From NCBI RefSeq assembly GCF_036013525.1, contig NZ_CP107853.1, positions 11,036,001-11,100,000 on the forward strand: DNA of 64,000 bases. Reading direction: 5' to 3'. The stretch is from Nonomuraea sp. NBC_00507 (lineage in GTDB: Bacteria; Actinomycetota; Actinomycetes; Streptosporangiales; Streptosporangiaceae). Both the position numbers and the translations under genes were made by a program. Position 1 is the stretch's first letter; each line of letters starts with the position of its first letter. Of the stretch, positions 27,347 to 37,604 are shown piece after piece. The notes under the pieces were generated by a model. It saw only the letters and a program-made list of their open reading frames with translations. It was not told where the DNA came from and made no database searches.

Positions 27347-28252
27347 TCAGCCGTAGACGGAGCGGTAGTACCGGATGGCGCCGGGGTGGAGCGGGACGGC
27401 GCTGGTGCCGATGGCATACCGCTCATCGAGCCGTCCGCCGGGCGCCGACGGCGCCTGGAGCCGGTCACGGGCCCGGAACAGCGTCTCGGTGACGGTGTAG
27501 GCCACGTCCTCCGGCAGCGTCGTCCGGCACATCAGGTAGCTGGGGGCGCCCACCGTCGGCACCGGCCGCACCGCCCCGTACGCGTCCGCGGGCACCGACA
27601 CGTGCTCGTACACCGGCCCGAAGCGACGCCGCAGCACCGGCACCAGCGCCTCCAGCGGAATCAGCCGGATGTCGCCGAGCGCGGCCAGCGCGGGCGTGGG
27701 CACGCCGCCCGACCAGAAGAACGCCTCGATCTCGCCGCCGCGCAGCGCCTTGATGGAGGCGTCCAGCTCGAGCCTGACGATCTCTGGGGGCCGGTCCAGC
27801 CCAGCGGCGGCCACCACCCGGGCGGCGATGACCGCCGTGCCCGATCCCGGCGCTCCGATGGACACCGACCGCCCGGCCAGGTGCCCGACCTCGGCGATCC
27901 CCGAGCTCTCGCCGACGACCAGGTGAACGTAGTTCATGTACACCCTTGCCAGCGCGGACACCGGCTGGTGGCGTACACGGATCGCGTCGTCGGCGCTGTC
28001 GGCCAGCGAGAACCCGACGTCTGCCCGCCCGTCGGCCATCATGGCGAGATTCTGGACGCTGGCGGCGGTCTGCGTCACCCGCACGGGGATCCCGTCGCGC
28101 CGCAGCTCCTTGGCCAGCTGGTCGCCCAGCTGCCCGTACAGCCCACCGGACTGCCCGGTCACCAGCCGCAGCTCGGCCGGCCGGGCCTCGCCGCCCGAGC
28201 ACCCCGCCGTCAGCAGGGCGAGCCCGAGCAGGGACCGGCGGCTAATCAGCAT
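27347..28252 (-). CDS. TAXI-family TRAP-type solute-binding lipoprotein
   Basis: The N-terminus ISRRSLLGLALLTAGCSGG carries a Tat-like RR and a lipobox (Cys18), predicting a lipid-anchored extracellular protein. The mature part matches TAXI proteins: LRLVTGQSGGLYGQLGDQLAKEL, VRVTQTAASVQNLAMMADGRADVGFSLAD, SIGAPGSGTAVIA and EAFFWSGGVPTPAL. TAXI proteins bind glutamate, 2-oxoglutarate or similar acids for TRAP transporters, but no TRAP membrane subunit is encoded here. With the adjacent kinase, regulator and MHS transporter it probably works as a sensor accessory or feeds a transporter encoded elsewhere. Confidence 0.85.
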   Translation of the reverse strand: MLISRRSLLGLALLTAGCSGGEARPAELRLVTGQSGGLYGQLGDQLAKELRRDGIPVRVTQTAASVQNLAMMADGRADVGFSLADSADDAIRVRHQPVSALARVYMNYVHLVVGESSGIAEVGHLAGRSVSIGAPGSGTAVIAARVVAAAGLDRPPEIVRLELDASIKALRGGEIEAFFWSGGVPTPALAALGDIRLIPLEALVPVLRRRFGPVYEHVSVPADAYGAVRPVPTVGAPSYLMCRTTLPEDVAYTVTETLFRARDRLQAPSAPGGRLDERYAIGTSAVPLHPGAIRYYRSVYG

Positions 28253-28278
28253 GAATTCACGTTATCCGGTGACACAGA

Positions 28279-29004
28279 ATGGACTTCGTGACCGCACGCC
28301 TGCGCATCGCCCCAGAGCTGAGGATGTTTCTGCCCGTGAGCCGCCGCCAGGAATGGCAGGAGGTGATCCCGGACGGCACGTCCACGCTGGGCCATCACGT
28401 GGAGTCGGTCGGCATCCCGCTGACCGAGGTGGGCCCGCTGATCGTGGACGGCCGCGGCGTGTCCCCCTCCTATCAGCTCACCTCCGGCGACGTGGCGGAG
28501 GTGCATCCGATGCCCCGGCCGCAACCTCTGCCCGAGGAGCCGCGTTTCCTGCTGGACGTGCACCTGGGCACGCTGGCGCGGCGGCTGCGCCTGCTCGGCA
28601 TCGACGCCGCCTACCACAACGACAGGGACGACCCGGCGCTCGTGGCGCAGGCCAACGAGGAGCGCCGGGTGCTGCTCACCCAGGACCGCGGCCTGCTGCG
28701 CCGCCGCGCGCTGTGGCTGGGCGCGTACGTCCGCGGTTCCCGCCCCACCGACCAGCTACGCGACCTCCTCGAACGCTTCTCGCCACCGCTGCGCCCGTGG
28801 ACGCGCTGCACGGCCTGCAACGGCCGGCTGGAGCCGGTCGCCAAGCATGAGGTCGCGCCGCTCCTGGAGGCCGGGACGCGGCGCAACTACGACGTGTACG
28901 GCCGGTGCCGGGAATGCGGCCAGATCTACTGGCACGGCGCGCACAGCGGCCGGCTGGAGCAAATCGTGCAGTCGGCACGCGCGTGGACTAATAGCGCAGG
29001 CTAG
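28279..29004 (+). CDS. Mut7-C RNase domain protein with N-terminal ubiquitin-like domain
   Basis: Residues 1-80 (TARLRIAPELRMFLPV ... VESVGIPLTEVGPLIVDGRGV) form a beta-grasp, ThiS/MoaD-like unit. The C-terminal Mut7-C domain, a PIN-like nuclease fold, begins with RFLLDVHLGTLARRLRLLGIDAAY and includes acidic residues in LTQDRGLL. A four-cysteine zinc ribbon follows (CTACNGRLEP ... CRECGQIYWHG). The architecture is the common bacterial one, but its RNA target is unknown. An in-frame GTG at 28288 is an alternative start. It diverges from the TAXI gene by 26 nt and overlaps the urtE stop convergently. Confidence 0.85.
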   Translation: MDFVTARLRIAPELRMFLPVSRRQEWQEVIPDGTSTLGHHVESVGIPLTEVGPLIVDGRGVSPSYQLTSGDVAEVHPMPRPQPLPEEPRFLLDVHLGTLARRLRLLGIDAAYHNDRDDPALVAQANEERRVLLTQDRGLLRRRALWLGAYVRGSRPTDQLRDLLERFSPPLRPWTRCTACNGRLEPVAKHEVAPLLEAGTRRNYDVYGRCRECGQIYWHGAHSGRLEQIVQSARAWTNSAG

Positions 29005-29690
29005 ACGGCCAGCAGACGGCGGACGTCCTCGCGTTGCAGCTCCTCGGCCTCCCCGGTGCGTACGACGTGCCCGGCGTCGAGGATGAGGAACCGGTCGGCC
29101 AGCCGCAGCGCGATGTCCAGGTACTGCTCGACGAGCAGCACGGCCAGCCCGGAGGCGTGCAGTTGCTCGATGGCCGCCTCGATCTCGAGGATGATCGACG
29201 GCTGGATGCCCTCGGTCGGCTCGTCGAGGATGAGCATCCTGGGCTTGGTCACCAGGGCGCGGGCCATGGCGAGCTGCTGTTGCTGCCCGCCCGACAGGTG
29301 CCCGGCGCTGCGTTTGAGCAGGGGCTTGAGTGCGGGGAAGAGGTCGAGTGCCTCGTCGATGGCCCGTTGCGGCTGCTTGGCGGCCTCCACGGCGACCAGG
29401 AGGTTGCCCAGGACGGACAGCTGGGGGAAGCACTGGTGGCCCTGGGGGACGTACCCCATGCCGAGCCGCACCCGCTCGTGCGGCTTCAGCCTGGTCACGT
29501 CCCGCCCGTCGAACATGACGGTGCCCGCCGTCGCGGGCAGCACCCCCATGATGGTGTTGAGCAGGGTGGTCTTGCCCACGCCGTTGCGTCCCATGACGCA
29601 CACGAGGCGGCCGGGATCGACCTCCAGAGAGACTCCGAACAGTACGCGTGCCCTGCCGTAACCTGCTTCAAGGGCGGTTACCGATAGCAT
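29001..29690 (-). CDS. urtE: Urea ABC transporter ATP-binding protein UrtE
   Basis: One of two ATPases energising high-affinity urea uptake, of the LivF type. Walker A is GRNGVGKTT, the signature LSGGQQQQLAMARAL, Walker B LILDEPTEGIQP, and the switch histidine lies in LLVEQYLD. The QPSIILEIE context after Walker B is typical of UrtE. It overlaps urtD by 23 nt and is last in the leftward urtABCDE operon. Confidence 0.93.
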   Translation of the reverse strand: MLSVTALEAGYGRARVLFGVSLEVDPGRLVCVMGRNGVGKTTLLNTIMGVLPATAGTVMFDGRDVTRLKPHERVRLGMGYVPQGHQCFPQLSVLGNLLVAVEAAKQPQRAIDEALDLFPALKPLLKRSAGHLSGGQQQQLAMARALVTKPRMLILDEPTEGIQPSIILEIEAAIEQLHASGLAVLLVEQYLDIALRLADRFLILDAGHVVRTGEAEELQREDVRRLLAV

Positions 29691-30417
29691 CCTTGGGCCT
29701 CCTCCCCAGATAGACCTCCTGCACCCGCGGGTCGGCGCTGACCTGGTCGACCGACCCCTCCACGAGGATCTTGCCCTCGTGCAGGACGGTCACCTTCGAG
29801 GCGTGCCGCCGCAGGAACTCCATGTCGTGCTCCACCACGATCACCGTGTGATCGTCGGCGATCTCGGTGAGCAGTTTGCCGGTGCGCTCGCGTTCGTCGC
29901 CGGACATGCCGGCGACCGGCTCGTCCAGGAGCAGCAGCCGAGGCCGCTGCGCCAGCAGCATCCCGATCTCCAGCCACTGGCGCTGGCCGTGCGAGAGAAC
30001 GCCGGCTGAACGCTCGGCGAGATCTTCGAGTCCCGTCCTGGCCAGGGCCTCCGCGACGGCCTCGGAGACGCCTCTGCGCCGCCTGGCCAGCGACCACAGC
30101 GGCTTGCGGAAGCTGGCGGCCAGGTCGAGGTTCTCCAGGACGGTGAGCTCCTCGAACACGACCGAGGTCTGGAACGTGCGGCCGACGCCCAGCCGGACGA
30201 TCTGGTGCTCCTTCTTGCCGACGAGGTCGTAGCCGCCGAACCGCACGGCGCCCGCCGCGGGCTTCGTCAGGCCGGTGATCACGTCGATCAGCGTGGTCTT
30301 GCCGGCGCCGTTGGGCCCGATCAGGAAACGCAGCTCGCCCTCGGGCACGGTGAGGTCGACGCCGTCGAGTGCGCGGTAGCCGTCGAACACCACGTGCACG
30401 TCACGTAGTTCGAGCAT
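29668..30417 (-). CDS. urtD: Urea ABC transporter ATP-binding protein UrtD
   Basis: The partner ATPase of UrtE (LivG type, 249 aa). Walker A is GPNGAGKTT, and the LivG-like RTFQTSVVFEELTVLENL follows. The signature is the UrtD-typical LSHGQRQWLEIGM, with Walker B LLLLDEPVAGMS. The start codon overlaps the end of urtC by 17 nt, so expression is coupled. Confidence 0.94.
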   Translation of the reverse strand: MLELRDVHVVFDGYRALDGVDLTVPEGELRFLIGPNGAGKTTLIDVITGLTKPAAGAVRFGGYDLVGKKEHQIVRLGVGRTFQTSVVFEELTVLENLDLAASFRKPLWSLARRRRGVSEAVAEALARTGLEDLAERSAGVLSHGQRQWLEIGMLLAQRPRLLLLDEPVAGMSGDERERTGKLLTEIADDHTVIVVEHDMEFLRRHASKVTVLHEGKILVEGSVDQVSADPRVQEVYLGRRPKDAIGNRP

Positions 30418-31423
30418 GTCGCAACCTCCCCAGGATGCCCATGATCCCCTTTGGGGCGAGCGTCATGACCAGGATGAACAGCGCGCCCTGCAGGTAGAGC
30501 CAGCCGTCGGCGAACTGCTCGCTGAAGGCCGTCTTGGCGTAGCCCATGACCACGGCGCCGAGCACGGCCCCGGCCAGCGCGTGCCGCCCGCCGACCGCCA
30601 CCGCGACGACCAGCTCCAGCGACGGCACCACGCCGAGCAGCGCGGGCGAGATGATGCCGACGACCGGCACGAACAGCGCGCCCGCCAGCCCGGCCATGCC
30701 GGCCGAGACGGCGAAGGTGACGGTCTTGACCAGGGCCGGGTCGTAGCCGAGGAACCGCACCCGGTCCTCACCGTCCCTGACCGCGACGAGGAGCCGGCCG
30801 AACCGGCTGTTCACCAGCTGCCGGGTGGCCAGGTAGAGCACCCCGAGCACGCTCGCCACGACCAGGTAGAGACCGCGCTGGGTGGAGTCCTCGGCGAGGT
30901 CCTGCCCGAACAGATCGAAGAAGTTGGTCATGCCGTTGGTGCCGCCGGTCAGCCCCTGCTGGCCGACCAGCAGGATGACCAGCGCGGCGGCCAGCGCCTG
31001 GGTGAGGATCGCGAAGTACGCCCCCCGCACCCGCTGCCGGAACACCAGCGTGCCCAGGATCACCGCGAGCGCCATCGGCCCGGCCACCGCCATGCCGAGC
31101 GCGAACACGGGATTGGCGAAGGGAAGCCACAACGCGGGCAGGTCCTCCACCCCGCTCCACACCATGAAGTCCGGCAGCCCGCCCGGCCCCGCCTCGGTGA
31201 GCTTGAGGTACATCGCCATCGAGTAGCCGCCGAGCCCGAAGAACACGCCCTGGCCCAGCGTGAGCATGCCGCCCTTCCCCCAGGCCAGCCCGATCCCGAG
31301 CGCGACGATCGCGTAGCACAGGTATTTGGCGAGCAGCCCCAGCCGGAACGGCTCCAGCAGCAGCGGCGCCGCGACCAGCGCCACCACCGCGATGGCGGCG
31401 AACGGCAGGTTCCGTTTGATCAT
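30401..31423 (-). CDS. urtC: Urea ABC transporter permease UrtC
   Basis: A LivM-type membrane subunit of 340 aa with about ten helices. The segments LAWGKGGMLTLGQGVFFGLGGYSMAMYLKL and RQRVRGAYFAILTQALAAALVILLVGQQGLTGGTNG are strongly conserved in UrtC, and the EAA-like loop is in VRDGEDRVRFLGYDPALVKT. I set the start at the ATG 31423, which overlaps the urtB stop (ATGA). The longer open frame upstream is a shadow of urtB. Confidence 0.93.
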   Translation of the reverse strand: MIKRNLPFAAIAVVALVAAPLLLEPFRLGLLAKYLCYAIVALGIGLAWGKGGMLTLGQGVFFGLGGYSMAMYLKLTEAGPGGLPDFMVWSGVEDLPALWLPFANPVFALGMAVAGPMALAVILGTLVFRQRVRGAYFAILTQALAAALVILLVGQQGLTGGTNGMTNFFDLFGQDLAEDSTQRGLYLVVASVLGVLYLATRQLVNSRFGRLLVAVRDGEDRVRFLGYDPALVKTVTFAVSAGMAGLAGALFVPVVGIISPALLGVVPSLELVVAVAVGGRHALAGAVLGAVVMGYAKTAFSEQFADGWLYLQGALFILVMTLAPKGIMGILGRLRHARTT

Positions 31424-32268
31424 GTAAGCACCCTCGACCTGAGCACGAACATCCCCTGGGGCCGTACCTGCAGGAACGCGATGACGACCGCGAAGACGAT
31501 CACCTTCGCCAGCGAGGCGTCCGACCAGAACTCGGCGTAGGAGTTCAGCAGCCCCAGCCCGGCGGCCGCGAGCACCGCCCCGCGCAGCTGCCCGAGCCCG
31601 CCCGCGACCACGACGAGGAACGCGTCGACGATGTAGTAGGTGCCGAGCGCCGGCCCGACGGGCCCGATGAGCGTCAGCGCCACCCCGGCCACGCCCGCGA
31701 GCCCGGACCCGATGAAGAACGTCAGCATGTCCACCCGCCCGGCGTCGATCCCGCTGGTGGCGGCCAGCTGCCGGTTCTGCATCACGGCCTGCGTGCGCCG
31801 CCCCAGGCCGGTCCTGTTGAGATAAGCCCAGACCGCGACCACGCCCGCGATGGCCAGGGCCATGATGAACAGCCGGTTGTACGGCAGGATGCCCACCCCG
31901 CCCGCCAGCCACGAGGGGGCGGGCACCTGCACGTTCGGCGCCCCGAACAGGTCGCGGGCGAGCTGCTGCAGCACCAGGCTCACGCCCCAGGTGAGCAGCA
32001 GGGTGTCCAGCGGCCGGCCGTAGAAGTGCCTGATGGCGCCCCGCTCCAGGATCAGCCCCATCACTCCGGCCACCACGAACGCCGCCGGCAGCGCGAGCAC
32101 CATGTCCTGCAGCAGGAACGCGGTGTACGCGCCCGCCATGATGAACTCGCCGTGGGCCATGTTGATCACCCCCATCTGCCCGAACGTGAACGTCAGCCCG
32201 AGCGCGATGAGCAGCAGCACCGCCCCGATCGACAACCCGATCGGTAGTTGGTTGACGAACGCCGACAT
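31420..32268 (-). CDS. urtB: Urea ABC transporter permease UrtB
   Basis: A LivH-type membrane subunit of 282 aa. Typical features are [30 protein letters not shown] near the N-terminus and TRQ-like [37 protein letters not shown] in the coupling-loop region, ending in [12 protein letters not shown]. The start ATG 32268 overlaps the urtA stop. With UrtC it forms the urea channel across the membrane. Confidence 0.93.
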   Translation of the reverse strand: MSAFVNQLPIGLSIGAVLLLIALGLTFTFGQMGVINMAHGEFIMAGAYTAFLLQDMVLALPAAFVVAGVMGLILERGAIRHFYGRPLDTLLLTWGVSLVLQQLARDLFGAPNVQVPAPSWLAGGVGILPYNRLFIMALAIAGVVAVWAYLNRTGLGRRTQAVMQNRQLAATSGIDAGRVDMLTFFIGSGLAGVAGVALTLIGPVGPALGTYYIVDAFLVVVAGGLGQLRGAVLAAAGLGLLNSYAEFWSDASLAKVIVFAVVIAFLQVRPQGMFVLRSRVLT

Positions 32269-33473
32269 CAGGAGGCCGCCAGGCCGGACGCCCAGGGGTA
32301 ACCCTTGAGGTACGGGTCCGGCTTGATCGGCTTGCCGGAGTCCCACACCTGCTTGATCAGGCCGTCGGGCTGGATGATGCCGATGCGGGCGGTCTTGTAC
32401 ATGTGCTGGTTCTCGCCGTCGATGGTGACCAGACCTTCGGGGCGTTCGAGCGCGATGCCGGGCGCGGCCTTCTTGACGGCCTCGACCTCGGTCGAGCCGG
32501 CCTTCTTGACCGCCTCGGCCCACAGGTAGACGGCGTTGTAGCCGGCCTCCATGGGGTCGGAGGTGACCTTCTTCTCGCCGTACTTGGCCTTGAACGCCTT
32601 GACGAAGGCCTCGTTGGCCGGGGTTTGCGTGGTCTGGTAGTAGTTCCAGGCGACCGGGTGGCCGACGATGTTGTCCACGCCGATGCCGGTGACCTCCTCC
32701 TCGGCGATGCTCACCGACAGCACCGGCATGCTCTCGGCGGTGGCGCCGGCGCTCTTGAGCTGCTTGAAGAACGCGACGTTGCTGTCGCCGTTGAGGGTGT
32801 TGAACACCGCGTCCGGCTTGGCCTGCGTGACCTTGTTGACCAGCGTGGAGTACTCGGTGTGGCCGAGCGGGGTGTACTCCTCGCCGAGGATCTCCATCCC
32901 GTTCGCGGCCGCGTACGCCTTGATGATCTTGTTGGCGGTGCGCGGGAAGACGTAGTCGCTGCCGACCAGGAAGATCTTCTTCTTGCCCTGCTCCTTCAGG
33001 TAGTCCAGGCCGGGGATGATCTGCTGGTTGGTGGTGGCGCCGGTGTAGAAGATGTACGGGGAGCTCTCCAGCCCCTCGTACTGCACCGGATACCACAGCA
33101 GCGCCTTATACCGTTCGAAGACCGGCAGCATGGCCTTCCTGCTGGCCGAGGTCCAGCCGCCGAAGACAGTGGCGACCTTGTCCTGCCTGATCAGTTTGGT
33201 GGCCTTCTCGGCGAAGGTCGGCCAGTCGGAGGCTCCGTCCTCGACCACGGGGACGAGTTTCTTGCCGAGCACGCCTCCGGCCTTGTTGATCTCCTCGATC
33301 GCGAGCATCTCGGCGTCGCGGACGGTGACCTCGCTGATGGCCATGGTGCCGCTGAGCGAGTGCAGCAGGCCGACCTTGATCTCGTTCGACTGCGCGGCGG
33401 GTTGGGCGTCGGATCCGCAGGCCGCGAGGGTGAAGAGGACGAGCGCGGAGACGATTGCGCGAGATGTGCGCAC
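32268..33473 (-). CDS. urtA: Urea-binding lipoprotein UrtA
   Basis: The extracellular urea receptor of the importer. A lipoprotein signal ([13 protein letters not shown], lipobox Cys19) precedes a type I periplasmic-binding fold with [51 protein letters not shown] and [22 protein letters not shown]. These segments are very characteristic of UrtA/AmiC-like urea and amide binding proteins. The start is a GTG at 33473, 6 nt after GGAAGGA. The gene diverges from ureA across 198 nt, so uptake and hydrolysis genes share a control region, where nitrogen regulation would be expected. Confidence 0.94.
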   Translation of the reverse strand: MRTSRAIVSALVLFTLAACGSDAQPAAQSNEIKVGLLHSLSGTMAISEVTVRDAEMLAIEEINKAGGVLGKKLVPVVEDGASDWPTFAEKATKLIRQDKVATVFGGWTSASRKAMLPVFERYKALLWYPVQYEGLESSPYIFYTGATTNQQIIPGLDYLKEQGKKKIFLVGSDYVFPRTANKIIKAYAAANGMEILGEEYTPLGHTEYSTLVNKVTQAKPDAVFNTLNGDSNVAFFKQLKSAGATAESMPVLSVSIAEEEVTGIGVDNIVGHPVAWNYYQTTQTPANEAFVKAFKAKYGEKKVTSDPMEAGYNAVYLWAEAVKKAGSTEVEAVKKAAPGIALERPEGLVTIDGENQHMYKTARIGIIQPDGLIKQVWDSGKPIKPDPYLKGYPWASGLAAS

Positions 33474-33671
33474 AGCGGTTCCTTCCTGCCGGGCGTTCCT
33501 GCCAGAAAGGTGACTCCGCGAGGTTTCCCAGGTAGATCCCGGGCGTTAAGACGCCATTGCCGGGCGTTCACAAATGCACTTAATCCGATATGCGGGACTC
33601 AGCCGCACGGCGAAACCAACACGACATCACCCGGCAACAGTCAGGAAACGGCCGGTTCCTATGGTCCGGCC
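33474..33671. promoter_or_regulatory. Divergent urt/ure control region
   Basis: This 198-nt gap must contain the promoters of both operons. For ureA a weak candidate is TTCACA (33567-33572) with TATGCG (33589-33594), 16-nt spacing. GAAAC-like and GTGAC-like half sites occur (33486-33520 and 33610-33616), but their spacing does not fit the GlnR box well, so I do not call a GlnR site. Confidence 0.4.
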
Positions 33672-33974
33672 ATGCGGCTTACCTCACACGAGCAGGAGCG
33701 GCTGCTCATCCACGTCGCCGCCGGGGTGGCGCGCGAGCGGCAGGCCAGAGGCCTGCGGCTCAACCATCCCGAGGCTACCGCCATCATCGCGTCGTTCCTC
33801 ATGGAGGGCGCCAGGGACGGGCGCACCGTGGCCGACCTCATGGAGGCGGGACGGTCCGTGCTCGGCCGGGCCGACGTCATGGAGGGGGTGCCGGAGATGC
33901 TGGAGAGCGTCCAGATCGAGGCCACGTTCCCGGACGGCACGAAGCTGGTGACCGTGCACAGGCCGATCCCGTGA
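33672..33974 (+). CDS. ureA: Urease gamma subunit
   Basis: The 100-residue structural subunit shows the standard start [33 protein letters not shown] and the ending [17 protein letters not shown]. The start ATG at 33672 matches the family, although its ribosome-binding site is weak, and longer upstream frames are not coding. It overlaps ureB (GTGA), first of the rightward ure operon. Confidence 0.95.
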   Translation: MRLTSHEQERLLIHVAAGVARERQARGLRLNHPEATAIIASFLMEGARDGRTVADLMEAGRSVLGRADVMEGVPEMLESVQIEATFPDGTKLVTVHRPIP

Positions 33975-34282
33975 TCCCGGGTGAATACGTCCACCCCGAC
34001 GGCTTCCTCGCGCTCAACCCCGGGCGCGAGCGCGTGACCGTGCGGGTGGTCAACACGGCGGACCGGCCGGTCCAGGTGGGCTCGCACTACCACTTCGCGG
34101 CCGCCAATCCGGGGCTGGAGTTCGACAGGAAGGCGGCGTGGGGGATGCGACTGGACGTGCCCGCGGGCACCGCCATCAGGTTCGAGCCCGGCGTGGAGCG
34201 GGACGTGACGCTGGTGCCGCTGGGCGGCAACCGCGTGGTGCCGGGACTGCGGCCGGAGTGGGCGGGGCCGCTCGATGACTGA
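33971..34282 (+). CDS. ureB: Urease beta subunit
   Basis: The 103-residue subunit begins with a GTG at 33971 overlapping the ureA stop. Family motifs are IPGEYV near the start, [26 protein letters not shown] and [20 protein letters not shown], all strongly conserved. Beta and gamma remain separate polypeptides here, as in most bacteria. Confidence 0.95.
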   Translation: MIPGEYVHPDGFLALNPGRERVTVRVVNTADRPVQVGSHYHFAAANPGLEFDRKAAWGMRLDVPAGTAIRFEPGVERDVTLVPLGGNRVVPGLRPEWAGPLDD

Positions 34283-35993
34283 CGGAGCCCAGATCTCACG
34301 CGCCCGCTACGCCGCACTCTACGGACCCACCACCGGCGACCAGATCAGGCTGGCCGACACCGACCTGTTCATCGAGGTCACCGAGGACCTGTCGATGGGG
34401 CCTTCCGGTCCCGGCGACGAAGCCGTCTTCGGCGGCGGCAAGGTGATCCGCGAATCCATGGGACAGGCCAGAACCACCCGGGCCGAGGGCGCGGTCGACC
34501 TGGTCATCACCGGCGTGGTGATCCTCGACCACTGGGGCGTGGTCAAGGCCGACATCGGCATTCGCGACGGCCGTATCCACGCCATCGGCAAGGCCGGCAA
34601 CCCCGACACGATGGACGGCGTGGACCTGGTCATCGGACCGTCCACGGAGGTCCTCTCCGGCAACGGCAAGATCCTCACCGCCGGGGCCGTCGACTCGCAC
34701 GTCCACCTGATCTGCCCGCAGCTGCTCGACGAGGCCATCGGGTCCGGTGTCACCACGATCGTCGGGGGCGGCACCGGGCCCGTCGAGGGCACCAAGGCCA
34801 CCACCGTCACCGGGGCCTGGTATCTCGGCCGGATGCTGGAGTCGCTGGACTCCTACCCGCTGAACTTCGCGCTGCTCGGCAAGGGCAACACGGTCAGCTC
34901 CGACGGGCTGAACGAGCAGCTCAGGGCCGGGGCCTCGGGCTTCAAGCTGCACGAGGACTGGGGGACCACGCCGGCCGCCATCGACGCGTGCCTGAGCGTG
35001 GCGGACGCGTCCGGCGTGCAGGTGACCATCCACACCGACACCCTGAACGAGGCCGGGTTCGTCGAATCGACGCTCAAGGCCATCGGCGATCGGATGATCC
35101 ACGCCTACCACACCGAAGGGGCGGGCGGCGGGCACGCGCCCGACATCATCCGCGTCGCCGCCTACTCCAACGTGCTGCCCTCCTCCACCAACCCCACCAG
35201 GCCGCACACCGTCAACACGCTCGACGAGCACCTCGACATGCTCATGGTGTGCCACCACCTCAACCCGTCGATCCCGGAGGACCTGGCCTTCGCCGAGTCG
35301 CGCATCCGGCCGTCGACGATGGCCGCCGAGGACGTGCTGCACGACATGGGCGCGATCTCGATGATCGGCTCGGACTCGCAGGCCATGGGGCGGATCGGGG
35401 AGACGATCATCCGTACGTGGCAGACTGCTCACGTGATGAAGGGGCGGCGCGGCTCGCTGGGCTCGGGACCGGCGGACAATCTCCGGGCTCGCCGATACGT
35501 AGCGAAATATACGATATGTCCGGCTATCGCCCACGGCTTGGATGACGAGATCGGCTCCGTCGAACGCGGCAAGCTCGCCGACCTCGTCCTCTGGGACCCC
35601 GCCTTCTTCGGCGTCAAGCCGGACCTGGTGCTCAAGGGCGGGGTGGTGGCCTGGGCCCAGATGGGCGACGCCAACGCCTCCATCCCGACGCCGCAGCCGG
35701 TGCTGCCCCGGCCCATGTTCGGCGCCTCACCGGTCACGGCCGCCGCCACCTCGCTCCACTTCGTCGCGCCGCTCGCCCTGGAGTCGGGGCTCGCCGACCG
35801 GCTGGCCGTACGCCGGCGGCTGGTCCCGGTCGCGGACGTCCGCCGGCGCGGGAAGTCCTCCATGCCCCTCAACGACGCTCTGCCCAGGATCGAGGTGGCG
35901 CCCGACACGTTCGAGGTCCGCATCGACGGCGACCTCATCGAGCCGGCCCCCGCCGCCACCCTGCCCATGGCACAGCGTTACTTCCTGTTCTGA
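34275..35993 (+). CDS. ureC: Urease alpha (catalytic) subunit
   Basis: Hydrolyses urea to ammonia and carbamate at a dinickel site. The 572-residue length is standard. Active-site elements are visible: HVHLICPQ (nickel ligands), the carbamylated lysine in [15 protein letters not shown], the [15 protein letters not shown] segment and the mobile-flap MVCHHLN. The start codon overlaps ureB by 8 nt. Ammonia produced would feed nitrogen assimilation when urea is imported by UrtABCDE. Confidence 0.97.
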   Translation: MTDGAQISRARYAALYGPTTGDQIRLADTDLFIEVTEDLSMGPSGPGDEAVFGGGKVIRESMGQARTTRAEGAVDLVITGVVILDHWGVVKADIGIRDGRIHAIGKAGNPDTMDGVDLVIGPSTEVLSGNGKILTAGAVDSHVHLICPQLLDEAIGSGVTTIVGGGTGPVEGTKATTVTGAWYLGRMLESLDSYPLNFALLGKGNTVSSDGLNEQLRAGASGFKLHEDWGTTPAAIDACLSVADASGVQVTIHTDTLNEAGFVESTLKAIGDRMIHAYHTEGAGGGHAPDIIRVAAYSNVLPSSTNPTRPHTVNTLDEHLDMLMVCHHLNPSIPEDLAFAESRIRPSTMAAEDVLHDMGAISMIGSDSQAMGRIGETIIRTWQTAHVMKGRRGSLGSGPADNLRARRYVAKYTICPAIAHGLDDEIGSVERGKLADLVLWDPAFFGVKPDLVLKGGVVAWAQMGDANASIPTPQPVLPRPMFGASPVTAAATSLHFVAPLALESGLADRLAVRRRLVPVADVRRRGKSSMPLNDALPRIEVAPDTFEVRIDGDLIEPAPAATLPMAQRYFLF

Positions 35994-36020
35994 CCAGCGA
36001 GATGTGATGTATTCGATCTG

Positions 36021-36914
36021 ATGAACCCGGCTCTGCTCCTGATCGCCGACTCCCGCCTGCCGGCCGGCGGCCACGCCCACTCGGGCGGGGCCGAACGCGC
36101 CATCGCGGCGGGGGCGGTGCACGACGTGCCGTCGCTGGACCGCTTCCTTCGGGGGCGGCTGCACACCTCCGGCACGCTCGCCGCCGCCCTGGCAGCCGCC
36201 GCCGCCCTCCAGGCGTCCTGTACGGCCACCCGGGACGTCACCCGCCTCAGCGCGGGCACTGCCCACGCGACCACCGGCATCGCGACTGACGGCGTCCACG
36301 CGCCTCTTGACCAGCCACCCGCGCCCGGCGGGGACACGTTCGCGACTCCAGCCCGACACGGTGACGCGGCCGGACGCGGCAGCCAGGCAGCCGGACACGG
36401 CGGGGATGATGGCGGCGACGTGTCACCCTGGGTGCGGCTCGATGACGAGGTGGACGCGCGGACCGCCTCACCTGCGCAGCGGGACGCCTCCAGGACGCAG
36501 GGCAGGCTGCTGCTCAGGGTCGCCCGGCGGGTGTGGCCGTCGGACGTCCTCGACGAGCTGGCGCGGACCGTACCCCATCCTCATCACCCGATCGCGCTCG
36601 GCGTGGCCGCGCACGCGGCGGGAGCCACGCCCGAGGAGGCGGCCATGGCGGCGGCGTACCACGCGATCAGCGGCCCCGCCACGGCGGCGGTCCGGCTGCT
36701 GGGTCTGGACCCGGTCGCCGTGCACGCGCTGCTGGCCGCCTTCGCCCCCGACCTCACCGCCGTGGCCGCCCAAGCCCACCTCGCCGCCACGAACGCGCAC
36801 CCGGCCCCCCACCTCGCCCCCCTCTGGGAGGCGTTGCCCGCGTATTCAGCACCAGCACTGGATCTCCTGGCCGAGCAGCACACGCAGGCCGAGATCAGGC
36901 TGTTCGTCTCCTAA
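36021..36914 (+). CDS. ureF: Urease accessory protein UreF (with unusual internal insert)
   Basis: UreF gates GTP hydrolysis by UreG during nickel insertion. The beginning (LLIADSRLPAGGHAHSGGAERAI) and the C-terminal helices (HHPIALGVAAHAAGATPEEAAMAAAYHAISGPATAAVRLLGLDP) are family-typical. At 297 aa it is about 70 residues longer than usual. The surplus is a low-complexity A/T/G/D/H-rich stretch around residues 70-140 with no similarity to the fold. The reading frame is intact and the flanking sequence conserved, so I take it as a tolerated loop expansion. It follows ureC by 27 nt. Confidence 0.9.
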   Translation: MNPALLLIADSRLPAGGHAHSGGAERAIAAGAVHDVPSLDRFLRGRLHTSGTLAAALAAAAALQASCTATRDVTRLSAGTAHATTGIATDGVHAPLDQPPAPGGDTFATPARHGDAAGRGSQAAGHGGDDGGDVSPWVRLDDEVDARTASPAQRDASRTQGRLLLRVARRVWPSDVLDELARTVPHPHHPIALGVAAHAAGATPEEAAMAAAYHAISGPATAAVRLLGLDPVAVHALLAAFAPDLTAVAAQAHLAATNAHPAPHLAPLWEALPAYSAPALDLLAEQHTQAEIRLFVS

Positions 36915-36929
36915 GGAAGGGACCCGTAC

Positions 36930-37604
36930 ATGGGAGCCAATCACGACGACCATCACCACGCACCCGACGGCCGCGGCCGGGCGCTGCGGCTCGGCGTGGG
37001 CGGCCCGGTGGGCAGCGGCAAGACGGCCCTGGTGGCCGCGCTCTGCCGGACGCTGGGCCCATCGCTGTCCCTGGGCGTGGTGACCAACGACATCTACACC
37101 ACCGAGGACGCCGACTTCCTGCGCCGGGCCGGCGTGCTCGACGCCGAGCGCATCCTGGCCGTCGAGACCGGCTGTTGCCCGCACACCGCCATCCGCGACG
37201 ACATCGCCGCGAACCTCGACGCCGTCGAGACCCTGGAGCACCGATTCGGCCCGCTGGACCTGGTCATCGTGGAGAGCGGCGGCGACAACCTGACGGCGAC
37301 GTTCAGCCGGGGGCTGGCGGACGAGCAGATCTTCGTCCTGGACGTCTCGGGCGGTGACAAGGTGCCCCGCAAGGGCGGTCCCGGGGTCACGACGGCGGAC
37401 CTGCTGGTGATCAACAAGACCGACCTGGCCCCGATGGTGGGCGCCGATCTGGGCGTGATGGCCCGCGACGCGGCCAAGGTACGCGGGGAGCGGCCGGTGC
37501 TGTTCACCTCGATCAGGCAGGACCCCACTGCCGCCGCCGTCGCCGACTGGGTCTCCGAACGGGTGACGACCTGGTCCCACGTCCACGCGGCCCCCGTCTC
37601 GTAA
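36930..37604 (+). CDS. ureG: Urease accessory GTPase UreG
   Basis: The SIMIBI-class GTPase that delivers nickel to apo-urease. The histidine-rich N-terminus (HDDHHHAPD) can bind metal. The P-loop is [12 protein letters not shown], followed by [13 protein letters not shown], the nickel-binding motif CPH in [20 protein letters not shown] and NKTDLAP. The 224-residue length is normal. Its stop overlaps the ureD start. Confidence 0.96.
   Translation: MGANHDDHHHAPDGRGRALRLGVGGPVGSGKTALVAALCRTLGPSLSLGVVTNDIYTTEDADFLRRAGVLDAERILAVETGCCPHTAIRDDIAANLDAVETLEHRFGPLDLVIVESGGDNLTATFSRGLADEQIFVLDVSGGDKVPRKGGPGVTTADLLVINKTDLAPMVGADLGVMARDAAKVRGERPVLFTSIRQDPTAAAVADWVSERVTTWSHVHAAPVS

Noticed and set aside
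33474..33671. GlnR box in the urt/ure intergenic region
   Set aside because: GTGAC and GAAAC-like half sites exist, but the spacing and order do not fit the two-half-site consensus.
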